This document shows positions 9,020 to 16,091 of a DNA stretch of 64,000 bases, one piece after another. Within the stretch, counting starts at the first letter, position 1, and every line of letters begins with the position of its first letter. The stretch is from a virus. Made by a program: the position numbers and the translations under genes. The notes beneath the pieces are model-generated. The model ran no database searches. It had not been told where the DNA came from and saw only the letters and a program-made list of their open reading frames with translations. Where the stretch lies: positions 62,001 through 126,000 of the IMG/VR virus record IMGVR_UViG_3300032224_001676. One strand, written 5' to 3'.

Positions 9020-9322
9020 TTAAATTTCATTTATAAAATTATACAAACGAACAACACCATTTGTATTAACAGGAATTCTTAATTGTGTTCCATCAGGTAA
9101 ATATAATGAATCTTGAGGTAATTCATCATTTGCTGCTGAAATTATCCACCATAATGTAGCATCATTATAATACTGCTGTGCTAATAAATCTAATCTATCG
9201 CCAGATGTTGTGATTACATATATATCACTTAAACTCTTAGGGACAATAGGAAATTTTACATCTCTGTAATATTTAACTCCGTTTGAGTTATTTAAGGTAG
9301 CAACATTCTGGTTACGATTCAT
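9020..9322 (-). CDS. LysM-like baseplate protein (gp53/gpX-type)
   Basis: The 100-aa protein contains a LysM-type fold: TTSGDRLDLLAQQYY at about 40-54, then a WWIISAAN helix, and a DGTQLRIP strand. This pattern (GD.ld.lA..yY.d..lWW.Ia.aN) is shared by T4 baseplate wedge gp53 and small LysM tail proteins of contractile injection systems, where it organises the hub or spike periphery rather than acting enzymatically. It sits between the large hub protein and a large baseplate protein with gaps of 6 and 12 bases. The family call is firm; the exact wedge or hub role is inferred. Confidence 0.78.
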   Translation of the reverse strand: MNRNQNVATLNNSNGVKYYRDVKFPIVPKSLSDIYVITTSGDRLDLLAQQYYNDATLWWIISAANDELPQDSLYLPDGTQLRIPVNTNGVVRLYNFINEI

Positions 9323-9334
9323 ATTATTAATTTA

Positions 9335-11578
9335 TTAGAAACTTGGGATCCCATTTATAAGCTCAGGTCCATTAGTATATATAGATTGAGGGGTAATAAT
9401 ATTAGGATCTTGGAACATTATTTCTCCAGGGTATTCATTTAAGAACGCTTCTGGGGTGTTTGGGTTTATAGGATCTAATGTAGTGTTAGGAAGTGCTACA
9501 ACATTAGATGTGTTTTGGATAGATTGGTAGGAAGTTGTTTTTGATTTTTGGTCAAAAGCATCTCCTAAAATAGTAGTTGGATTGCTTCCTCCGTTATCAG
9601 TATAATCATTTCCTACAAGATTTCCATATGCGTCTTGTAATTCTCCTGTTAATAATTTACTATTACCTGGTGTTCCAACTCCTAATACACTTACTGTAGG
9701 TGTATTTCCATCTTCGTCTGGTATAATACGTTGGGTTGTATTCTTAGCCAAATTATTATGAATTCCTCTGATTCCTATATATGATTCCCCTAGTTTAGGT
9801 ACATACTTGTGAACAGGAGTGAATGCTAAATTAATTTTAATAAGTTTAGGTAGTTGTCCTGTATAAAGAGCAGAATTTTTAAGGATGTTAGTTCCATCTA
9901 CGTTTCTATTAATATCCCACCCCGCTTCAAATACAGGTGTATATGTAAGTGTTTTAATTATGCCGGGTACCCCATTAAAATAATTTCCTAATGTCATTTT
10001 AACTAAGTTACCACGCATAAAACCAACGCTAGAATAATCAGGTGTAAGTAATGATCCTAAATAATTAAGTTTTCTAAAGTTATAAAGCATATCTGCTCTA
10101 GATAAAGCTACAACATTAAAGTTTATATTAAAATCTCTAGTATATCCTTTATATTTATAAAAATTTTCTCCTCTACCTACATATTTAAATGCTTCCCATT
10201 CACCATTGAAAGTATCTGTAAAGTCATCTATATAAGCTTTAAAATCTAATAAAACGTTACTTCCTCCATTTGATATAGAAGTAATATTAAAATCAATTAT
10301 GTCTTCTCCTAATACTCCTTTTTCAGTTTGGTCAGGAGAAATAGCTATATTAGGGTTAAGAACTCTAGCTCCATTTTTAAAATTTCCCTTATATGTTGTT
10401 ATGCTAGTATCATAGGTTAATTCTCTATTAAATACTTTATATGAAGTAGAAGGAATACCATCACCTGTAGATGTAGCATTTATTTTACCTCTAAAATCTG
10501 TGATCGCATTACTAGCTCCGTTTTTATGAGACACAGCGACCATACTTGTTGCTGAGCCTGAGGCTTGGACTTCACTTGGATTTAATAATTGGGTATAATT
10601 AAATACGTAAACATTATTTTCTCCTTTGCTTGGTTTAGGTGGTAAAAAAGTATTAGTTTTTCCAAAACTAGGTTGGTTTAAATTAGCAACAGATGTAAGA
10701 GAATTTGATGTTATGTTTAATTTTTTAGTTTCATTGAAATATAAGAGACTAACCCCAGCTAACCCAGTATTTATAGTTCCAAGATTTAAATTATTATATA
10801 CAGATGTACCTTTACTTATAATTATATTTCCATTAACTATAGCTGATTCTGTTTTAGATTTAGTATCAAAATTTCTTTGAGGTGTCCGAGCAGAATTAAC
10901 TAAGCGTATTCTGGTTTTTCCAAACGGTACCCCTAAAGTACTAGGACCGCCAGCATATGATATTAATATCCCAGGTTGATTAGAGATGTTAAATTCTACT
11001 TCAGATAATTCATTTCTATAATCAGTATTAATTTTAGAAGAATATAAACCTAATAGTCGATTTATATTTTGTTTATTAAGGTCACCAATAATATCATAAT
11101 AACCACCTTTTCCACCTATATAATATGATCTTTCAAATGGGACTAAACCTTGTTTGTTTAAATGTCCACCAAATGCTGACACTCCAGTTTGGAGTATAGT
11201 ACTAGTAGGACTATATATTCTTCTTTGGTATGTAGTTTTAGGATTTTGACGTTCTAGTAATAATTGTTTAGTAGTAAACAATAAACCATTTGGTGATTTG
11301 GTATCAAATAAAAATTTAGAAATCCTACTAACGTCTTCTGCTGTATCTGCAGCTGTAAGAATGCCACCTCTAAGTAAAAAATCAGTGCTGTTTACTGTGT
11401 AATCATTAAGCCCAGGAATGTCTTTAACAATATAAGGTTGGTCACTCGACCCTCCTCCTTTTCTGTCATTCCCGTAATCTAATTTTTTAGCAGAGAAATT
11501 ACCTAAACCCCCTAGTTGTCCTTTGGAGTTGTAATAGTAAAAGTTAGGTAGGTTAGTTACTAAATTTATTAATCCCAT
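9335..11578 (-). CDS. Large baseplate/tail structural protein, unassigned
   Basis: This 747-aa protein is Asn/Gly/Thr-rich with predicted beta character and no catalytic motif. Features include a N-terminal FYYYNSKGQLGGLGNFSAKK segment and a central DFNINFNVVALSRADMLYNF stretch, followed by YLGSLLTPDYS. It overlaps the upstream 116-aa repeat gene by one base and is followed by the LysM baseplate protein, so a baseplate component (wedge or hub) is likely. I cannot match it to a particular T4 protein. Confidence 0.55.
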   Translation of the reverse strand: MGLINLVTNLPNFYYYNSKGQLGGLGNFSAKKLDYGNDRKGGGSSDQPYIVKDIPGLNDYTVNSTDFLLRGGILTAADTAEDVSRISKFLFDTKSPNGLLFTTKQLLLERQNPKTTYQRRIYSPTSTILQTGVSAFGGHLNKQGLVPFERSYYIGGKGGYYDIIGDLNKQNINRLLGLYSSKINTDYRNELSEVEFNISNQPGILISYAGGPSTLGVPFGKTRIRLVNSARTPQRNFDTKSKTESAIVNGNIIISKGTSVYNNLNLGTINTGLAGVSLLYFNETKKLNITSNSLTSVANLNQPSFGKTNTFLPPKPSKGENNVYVFNYTQLLNPSEVQASGSATSMVAVSHKNGASNAITDFRGKINATSTGDGIPSTSYKVFNRELTYDTSITTYKGNFKNGARVLNPNIAISPDQTEKGVLGEDIIDFNITSISNGGSNVLLDFKAYIDDFTDTFNGEWEAFKYVGRGENFYKYKGYTRDFNINFNVVALSRADMLYNFRKLNYLGSLLTPDYSSVGFMRGNLVKMTLGNYFNGVPGIIKTLTYTPVFEAGWDINRNVDGTNILKNSALYTGQLPKLIKINLAFTPVHKYVPKLGESYIGIRGIHNNLAKNTTQRIIPDEDGNTPTVSVLGVGTPGNSKLLTGELQDAYGNLVGNDYTDNGGSNPTTILGDAFDQKSKTTSYQSIQNTSNVVALPNTTLDPINPNTPEAFLNEYPGEIMFQDPNIITPQSIYTNGPELINGIPSF

Positions 11579-11928
11579 TATCCTGGTTGGTTATCTAAAT
11601 ATCTTGGAGGTGTTTGTCCTTCTAAGTCTAATATTGACCCAGGCAACGTCGTTGCTAAAAGCATACCAGTTTGTAATAATACTTGATTTTGGTATGTTTG
11701 TGGTGTTTGACCATTATATCCATCTAATTGAGTTTGGGTCAATGATGTTGCTAATACAGTTGTATTAACGTTATATTGTGGTGGTGTAACCGCGTCTAAA
11801 TCTAATTGAGACCCAGCTAGTGTAGCTGCGTTTAATACAGATACAGATTGGTTAAATCCTGGAGGTGTCTGGCCATCTTGTGCGGTGAGATTAGAGCCAT
11901 TTTGCGCGAGTAAATCTAAAAGTCCCAT
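11578..11928 (-). CDS. Small tail protein built from four 25-30-residue repeats
   Basis: This 116-aa protein is made of imperfect repeats, each with a hydrophobic Leu/Ala segment ending in a QTPPxY-type tail. The visible repeat ends are DGQTPPGF, LDAVTPPQY, YNGQTPQTY and LEGQTPPRY. The periodicity suggests a beta-solenoid or an extended linker. It lies between the tape measure gene and a large baseplate gene, where small hub or initiator proteins are usually encoded. No family was recognised. The late-type AATATTTATAA element lies 13 nt upstream of the ATG. Confidence 0.55.
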   Translation of the reverse strand: MGLLDLLAQNGSNLTAQDGQTPPGFNQSVSVLNAATLAGSQLDLDAVTPPQYNVNTTVLATSLTQTQLDGYNGQTPQTYQNQVLLQTGMLLATTLPGSILDLEGQTPPRYLDNQPG

Positions 11929-11941
11929 ATGTGTGTTTTAT

Positions 11942-11949
11942 TATAAATA
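11942..11949 (-). promoter_or_regulatory. Late-type AATATTTATAA element
   Basis: The coding strand reads AATATTTATAATAAAACACACAT directly before the ATG of the 116-aa repeat protein. It is one of at least fourteen near-identical elements at this place before structural or late genes. Its core is the reverse complement of the T4 late octamer TATAAATA. Confidence 0.5.
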
Positions 11950-11957
11950 TTAAAAAA

Positions 11958-14408
11958 TTAAGCCATGTTAGTATTATACATAACATTATTAGTTGTATTT
12001 ACAGCATTTGTAACTGTTCGGTTTTGGCCTATTTTTTCACCATCTAATTCTACCGATACATTCATTGATCTAATAGCTGCTACTACACTATCAAATTTAG
12101 CATTAAATGAGTCTATTAATTGTTTATTACTAACACCTCCTTCAGATGCAGCATTAACTTTATTTAAAGGTGTTATAGTAGCGCCTGGCCTTTCGGTTCT
12201 AATTTCAGGTCCATTTTCTCCTACCATCACTGCTCCTGCTCCTACAACTGTTCCTCCACTTGCTAAACCAGGTGTTGGTTTTGAGGTATTTGAAGATTTA
12301 AATGTATTTTTGATAGATTCAATATTTTGGCCTGATGCTGTATTTTTAAATTCGGTTCCCATTAAAGACTGAACTCCGGATACTATCCAGTGAAGAGGAT
12401 CAGCTAAAGCAACGATATTTAACAATAATTTAAGTAATTGTCCTACAAATCCTACTATAGGTCCTACAACTTTAAGAATACCAGCAAACGCGTCTACTAT
12501 AGGCATAAGTGATTCCATTACTGATACTAAAATTTCTTTAAATTTTTCAGTTGTGTCATTCCATCTTTCTTGAGCTGATTGAGATTGGAATTGTTGTGCT
12601 AATTTTTCATCACCTAATTTTTTTATAGCTCCTTCGACACCATATTGCTTAACTAATTCATCATATTTCTTTTTAGCTTCTTCAGTATTCTTTGCTCCTA
12701 CATTTTTTAAAGCTTCTTGGTTCATCAACATTTCAGCCATTTCATCTTTTTGCATACCCATTGATTTGGCTATCGCATCTTGTTGAAGACGATTCATGTT
12801 TTGGAATTTAGAAGCTGTTATATTTTGAGCTGCTAATTCTCTAGCAAACCCAACCATATCATTATTTAAGTATGCTAATCTAGCACCCTCTAAATTTAAT
12901 TGTTCGCCTGTTAACAATTGAGCTTCTAATTCGGCAGATATTGAGTCTTCGAATTGTAATAATGATTCTCCGGCTTTTTCTAATTTATCTAAAGATGTAC
13001 CTAATTTAGCAGCTTCGTACCCCGCTTTCATAAATTCTTTAGGCATATTAGCGTAAGTAAGAAGTAATGTTTTTGAAGATTTCATTAAATCCTCAAATAA
13101 TTTTTTCTCATTAATAGCTGTGTCATTTTGCATATTTAAAGCTACAGCTTGGCCTTGCATTAATGCTAAATTTTCAGATATATCTCCTTTAGTAGCTAGA
13201 TTAATTCTAGAAAACTCATCCATAGCTTCCGCTGAGTATTTAGCTTGGTGGGTTATTTGAGCGTAATCGACATTCATTTCGGCAGATAACATAGCATTAG
13301 TACCTAATACTTTATTTATAGCCATGTTAGCTTCTTGAATTTTCTTAGTACTAACAGAGGTAGCCATTGATAGATTAGCTTGAGTATTCATCTCATCACT
13401 AAGACGAGCTGCTTCAGCGTAGCTAATACCAAATTCTCCAGCCATATCACCTATGGCTTTATCAACTTCCTTAAATGTTTTTTTAAGTTCTTCTATTACT
13501 TCTCCAATTTTCTCAATAGCCATCGCTAAAAGCATACCCTCAGGTCCTGCGGCTGATAGCATTGAGGACATTCCTCCGCCACCTCCGCCGCCTCCCATCA
13601 TTCCACCAATTCCTCCACCTCCGCCTCCTGGGGGTGGGGGTGGTGTACCAGCACCACCTGGAGGGGTAAATGCTGATCCTTTATATGAATTAGAACCCGC
13701 TAGTCGTTTGGTTATAGCTTGACCTATTTCTCCTTTTCCAAATAAGGCACTTAATGCTTTAAATTTACCTTCAAAAGCTCTGGTTCCTTTAGCAGCGTTA
13801 TTTAATTCACCATCTATATCACCAATAAGTTCTTTTGACTCTTTTTCTTGATCAAGAAGAATTTTATTTTGAGTTTCGATATCTTTTTTAGTAGCTAAAA
13901 TTTCTTGATATCGTTTTCTTTCTTCACCTGCAGTTTGGTTAAATTTTCTTCCGTTAAGGATACCTTTTAGTTCACTATCTAATCCTTGGGCTCTAAGTTG
14001 ATTTAATCTTAATGAATCAGTTATACGTTGCTTATGTAAAGCCGCTTGTTTTTGAAGTTCTTTAATTTCTTGTCCGGAAAGATCAATATCTCCTTTTTTA
14101 AATTTAATAAGATCTCTAGCTATGTCAGTTAATCCACGATATGCTTTAGATGTTTCTTTAATAGCATTTGGTCCTTTTTTTAACTCGGACATAGCGTCAC
14201 GAAGGCCACTTAATGAATCACTTATTGACTCATTAAATTTATCATACTCTCTAGTAATATCTTTAAGACCAGCTGTTAATATAGCTATAATTTCTTCTAC
14301 TTTATTAGTATTGAAATTTCTAGCATTAAATGGGTTCTTTTTCCCTAAAGCATCATACTTTTCTTCTATCTGTTTTAACAGTTCGTCTATTTCTTTCTTA
14401 CCAGCCAT
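11958..14408 (-). CDS. Tail tape measure protein
   Basis: The 816-aa protein is mostly helical. It opens with coiled-coil-like charged helices (about 1-240) and has a Pro/Gly-rich low-complexity stretch (about 245-290). It ends with hydrophobic helices around 640-680 (VVGPIVGFVGQLLKLLLNIV) and the signature C-terminal VMVGENGPEIRTERPGATI. That GENGPEI..tPGG.. motif is characteristic of phage tape measure proteins. Tape measures set tail length and occupy the tail lumen; their hydrophobic segments may enter the host membrane on ejection. The gene lies directly downstream of the tail assembly chaperone pair, the conserved order in long-tailed phages. Its length suggests a tail near 120 nm by the usual 1.5 angstrom per residue, if all of it is helical. 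Confidence 0.85.
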   Translation of the reverse strand: MAGKKEIDELLKQIEEKYDALGKKNPFNARNFNTNKVEEIIAILTAGLKDITREYDKFNESISDSLSGLRDAMSELKKGPNAIKETSKAYRGLTDIARDLIKFKKGDIDLSGQEIKELQKQAALHKQRITDSLRLNQLRAQGLDSELKGILNGRKFNQTAGEERKRYQEILATKKDIETQNKILLDQEKESKELIGDIDGELNNAAKGTRAFEGKFKALSALFGKGEIGQAITKRLAGSNSYKGSAFTPPGGAGTPPPPPGGGGGGIGGMMGGGGGGGGMSSMLSAAGPEGMLLAMAIEKIGEVIEELKKTFKEVDKAIGDMAGEFGISYAEAARLSDEMNTQANLSMATSVSTKKIQEANMAINKVLGTNAMLSAEMNVDYAQITHQAKYSAEAMDEFSRINLATKGDISENLALMQGQAVALNMQNDTAINEKKLFEDLMKSSKTLLLTYANMPKEFMKAGYEAAKLGTSLDKLEKAGESLLQFEDSISAELEAQLLTGEQLNLEGARLAYLNNDMVGFARELAAQNITASKFQNMNRLQQDAIAKSMGMQKDEMAEMLMNQEALKNVGAKNTEEAKKKYDELVKQYGVEGAIKKLGDEKLAQQFQSQSAQERWNDTTEKFKEILVSVMESLMPIVDAFAGILKVVGPIVGFVGQLLKLLLNIVALADPLHWIVSGVQSLMGTEFKNTASGQNIESIKNTFKSSNTSKPTPGLASGGTVVGAGAVMVGENGPEIRTERPGATITPLNKVNAASEGGVSNKQLIDSFNAKFDSVVAAIRSMNVSVELDGEKIGQNRTVTNAVNTTNNVMYNTNMA

Positions 14409-14421
14409 AAAGTAGATTTGT

Positions 14422-14429
14422 TATAAATA
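14422..14429 (-). promoter_or_regulatory. Late-type AATATTTATAA element before tape measure gene
   Basis: The coding strand reads AAATATTTATAACAAATC, ending 13 nt before the tape measure ATG. It follows the AATATTTATAAYAAA consensus. Confidence 0.5.
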
Positions 14430-14445
14430 TTTAATTCTTAAATTT

Positions 14446-14760
14446 TTATTTATAACTTGGGGCTTTTTGAGGAGCAATTGGTTTAGGTATGCTATTTTTA
14501 TCAACTAGAATATTACCCTGAGAGTCCATTACTGTTGTAGTATTGGGTTTATTTACTTTAGATACTCTATCCCGTTCATTATCATGGAATTTTTGGATTT
14601 CACTAAATGTGAAGTTTCTTAGCCAAACAGGCATATTATAGACTGTTTCCCATGAGTATCCACCATTACCATGAAATACTATTTCATGTATTTGTTTAAA
14701 AACGTTAAATCGAGCTTCAGAAGTATTACTCGTAGTCAGGCCAAAAAAAGTTAAGTCCAA
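14446..14760 (-). CDS. Tail assembly chaperone extension, probably made by ribosomal frameshifting
   Basis: This frame overlaps the end of the gp26-like gene by 35 bases. It has no ATG until a Met about 43 residues in (VYNMPVW). The only upstream initiator is a TTG with no Shine-Dalgarno sequence. The frame is open upstream to 14802. The sequence contains FKQIHEIVFHGNGGYSWETV, YNMPVWLRNFTFSEIQKF and a Pro/Lys-rich tail. It sits between the chaperone and the tape measure gene, the place of lambda gpT and its counterparts, which are expressed only as frameshift fusions. A +1 shift at the T7 run would give a 337-aa fusion; a -2 shift gives 338. An independent TTG-started protein is the alternative. 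Confidence 0.7.
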   Translation of the reverse strand: MDLTFFGLTTSNTSEARFNVFKQIHEIVFHGNGGYSWETVYNMPVWLRNFTFSEIQKFHDNERDRVSKVNKPNTTTVMDSQGNILVDKNSIPKPIAPQKAPSYK

Positions 14761-15460
14761 TTGGAATGGAAATCGATTCGTTACTTCCGAGGGGAAAAAA
14801 AGTTAGATCTACATCTGGTTGAATTGTTTTAATATGATCTCTTAATGCTCGAGAATCTCGAGCTAATAAAGCCGTATCGACATATTCTCGTATAGTTTTA
14901 GTATCTCTATCTCCGTTAACAGATGTAATAATATATTTCATGCGAGTAGATAACTCAGCTGAGATATTTGAGTTAATTTTCTTTAAACCATTGATTTCTG
15001 CTTCAATTTTCTTTTCCTCATGTCCCGTTAATAATCTGAATGTGATTGGGGTTTGAGAAGCAGGTAATATATAAGAGAATTCATTAACACCAGGTGTAAA
15101 TAATGTTTCATCGATAATTTTATTATCTAGTGTAGACAAATCTACTTCATGATGTTCGTTGTTATATTTAAATTTATAGTCCTTGCCGTATCCTAAAACA
15201 CGAGAAGCAACCATAACAGCGTTTTTATCGCCTACTATCAAGTCATCATAATTTATCTTAGATACAATGAGCGAAGTCATTAATTTATCTAAAACAATTC
15301 CTTTTTGAATATATGATTGATTAGTTAGAATATCTTCTTCTTTAGCAGTCATATACTTCATTTCTATTTTACCGCTTGAAAGTGGGTTATCTTTAGGATA
15401 CACTAAACCTTTAGAAGGCAATTCAACAATTTCTGTTGGGACGTTAATTTTATTTTCCAT
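14726..15460 (-). CDS. gp26-like baseplate/tail assembly protein (tail assembly chaperone)
   Basis: The 244-aa protein begins with VELPSKGLVYP and a KYMTAKEEDIL segment, the hallmark of the T4 gp26-type baseplate protein family and of related myovirus tail assembly chaperones. The middle contains LRDHIKTIQPDVDLTFF near the end. It is encoded immediately before the overlapping extension frame and the tape measure gene. That is the location of G/GT-type chaperones, which bind the tape measure protein and recruit tube subunits. In T4 the family is assigned to the hub assembly pathway. The family call is good; chaperone function is inferred from synteny and the frameshift signal. Confidence 0.72.
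   Translation of the reverse strand: MENKINVPTEIVELPSKGLVYPKDNPLSSGKIEMKYMTAKEEDILTNQSYIQKGIVLDKLMTSLIVSKINYDDLIVGDKNAVMVASRVLGYGKDYKFKYNNEHHEVDLSTLDNKIIDETLFTPGVNEFSYILPASQTPITFRLLTGHEEKKIEAEINGLKKINSNISAELSTRMKYIITSVNGDRDTKTIREYVDTALLARDSRALRDHIKTIQPDVDLTFFPLGSNESISIPIGLNFFWPDYE
14743..14749 (-). promoter_or_regulatory. Candidate ribosomal frameshift slip site (seven T run)
   Basis: On the coding strand the gp26-like frame reads AAC TTT TTT TGG. A +1 slip of tRNA-Phe on TTT re-pairs perfectly and moves the ribosome into the GGC CTG frame of the downstream reading frame. An identical T7 run occurs at 14795-14801 (ACT TTT TTT CCC). Both lie inside the 76-base window in which the two frames are jointly open. 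Confidence 0.6.
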
Positions 15461-15492
15461 GATCTTTATTTAATTATAACATTATTATCATA

Positions 15493-15500
15493 TATAAATA
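15493..15500 (-). promoter_or_regulatory. Late-type TATTTATA element upstream of gp26-like gene
   Basis: The coding strand reads TATATATTTATATATG. It lies just downstream of the tail tube terminator and about 32 nt before the gp26-like ATG. This copy deviates from the consensus after the core. Confidence 0.3.
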
Positions 15501-15507
15501 TATAAAG

Positions 15508-15534
15508 AAAAAAAAAGCTCAACAAAAGTTGAGC
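15508..15534 (-). terminator. Rho-independent terminator after tail tube gene
   Basis: Coding-strand stem GCTCAAC, loop TTTT, stem GTTGAGC, then nine T residues. It lies 23 bases after the tail tube stop. It should limit read-through from the abundant tube and sheath transcripts into the chaperone gene. Confidence 0.9.
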
Positions 15535-15556
15535 CTCTTTTAAATTATTTTTACTA

Positions 15557-16045
15557 TTAGTAGTTCAATACGCAATAATCCATACCTACGACCATTGAGA
15601 TATTTTGAGCTACAGATTCATTATCATAGTTGTAATCTCCAAAGTTAGCAGATTTAATAAATGCTCCTTTGATAATCCATTCACTCACTACATCACCTAC
15701 AGGACCTAGGATATCAATGGTTAAATCTTTTTTATAGAAATCTGAATACCCATCTCTACCTGTTACTGATTCGTGGTGTAGACGTACCCATTCCATTACT
15801 GCCTGAGCACCTGATGGTGTTACTGGGTCGAATAATGTTAATGTGATATCGCTCCATTTTGATTTACCTTTTACTTTACGATAAATGTTTATATGGTTTA
15901 AAACTACTTCATCAGCGGTATATTCAACACCTGTTACTCCTTTGATTATATAACTTGGAAAACCATCTACATAAAGGATAAATCTGTTCTGCTGTTTGGG
16001 TTCAAACGCTGTAAAAAATATTTCGTTTGCATCTAAAATTGCCAT
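15557..16045 (-). CDS. gp19: Tail tube protein, gp19-like
   Basis: The 162-aa protein matches the size of T4 gp19 (163 aa) and its fold signature. It shows an N-terminal FEPKQQNRFILYVDG strand, a central KVKGKSKWSDITLTLFDPV strand pair, AVMEWVRLHHE, and a C-terminal WIIKGAFIKSANFGDYNYDN. Tail tube proteins stack as hexameric rings inside the sheath. It is directly downstream of the sheath gene, as in T4, and is followed by a strong terminator, which fits a highly expressed structural gene. Confidence 0.93.
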   Translation of the reverse strand: MAILDANEIFFTAFEPKQQNRFILYVDGFPSYIIKGVTGVEYTADEVVLNHINIYRKVKGKSKWSDITLTLFDPVTPSGAQAVMEWVRLHHESVTGRDGYSDFYKKDLTIDILGPVGDVVSEWIIKGAFIKSANFGDYNYDNESVAQNISMVVGMDYCVLNY

Positions 16046-16091
16046 GTTTCTATTGTATTTTATTTATTATACATATTTATTTTTTCAACTC

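Noticed and set aside
13453-13722. Plus-strand frames inside the tape measure, scaffold and other minus-strand genes
   Set aside because: They are shadows of biased codon use in long minus-strand genes; none has a plausible promoter, domain or neighbour on the plus strand.
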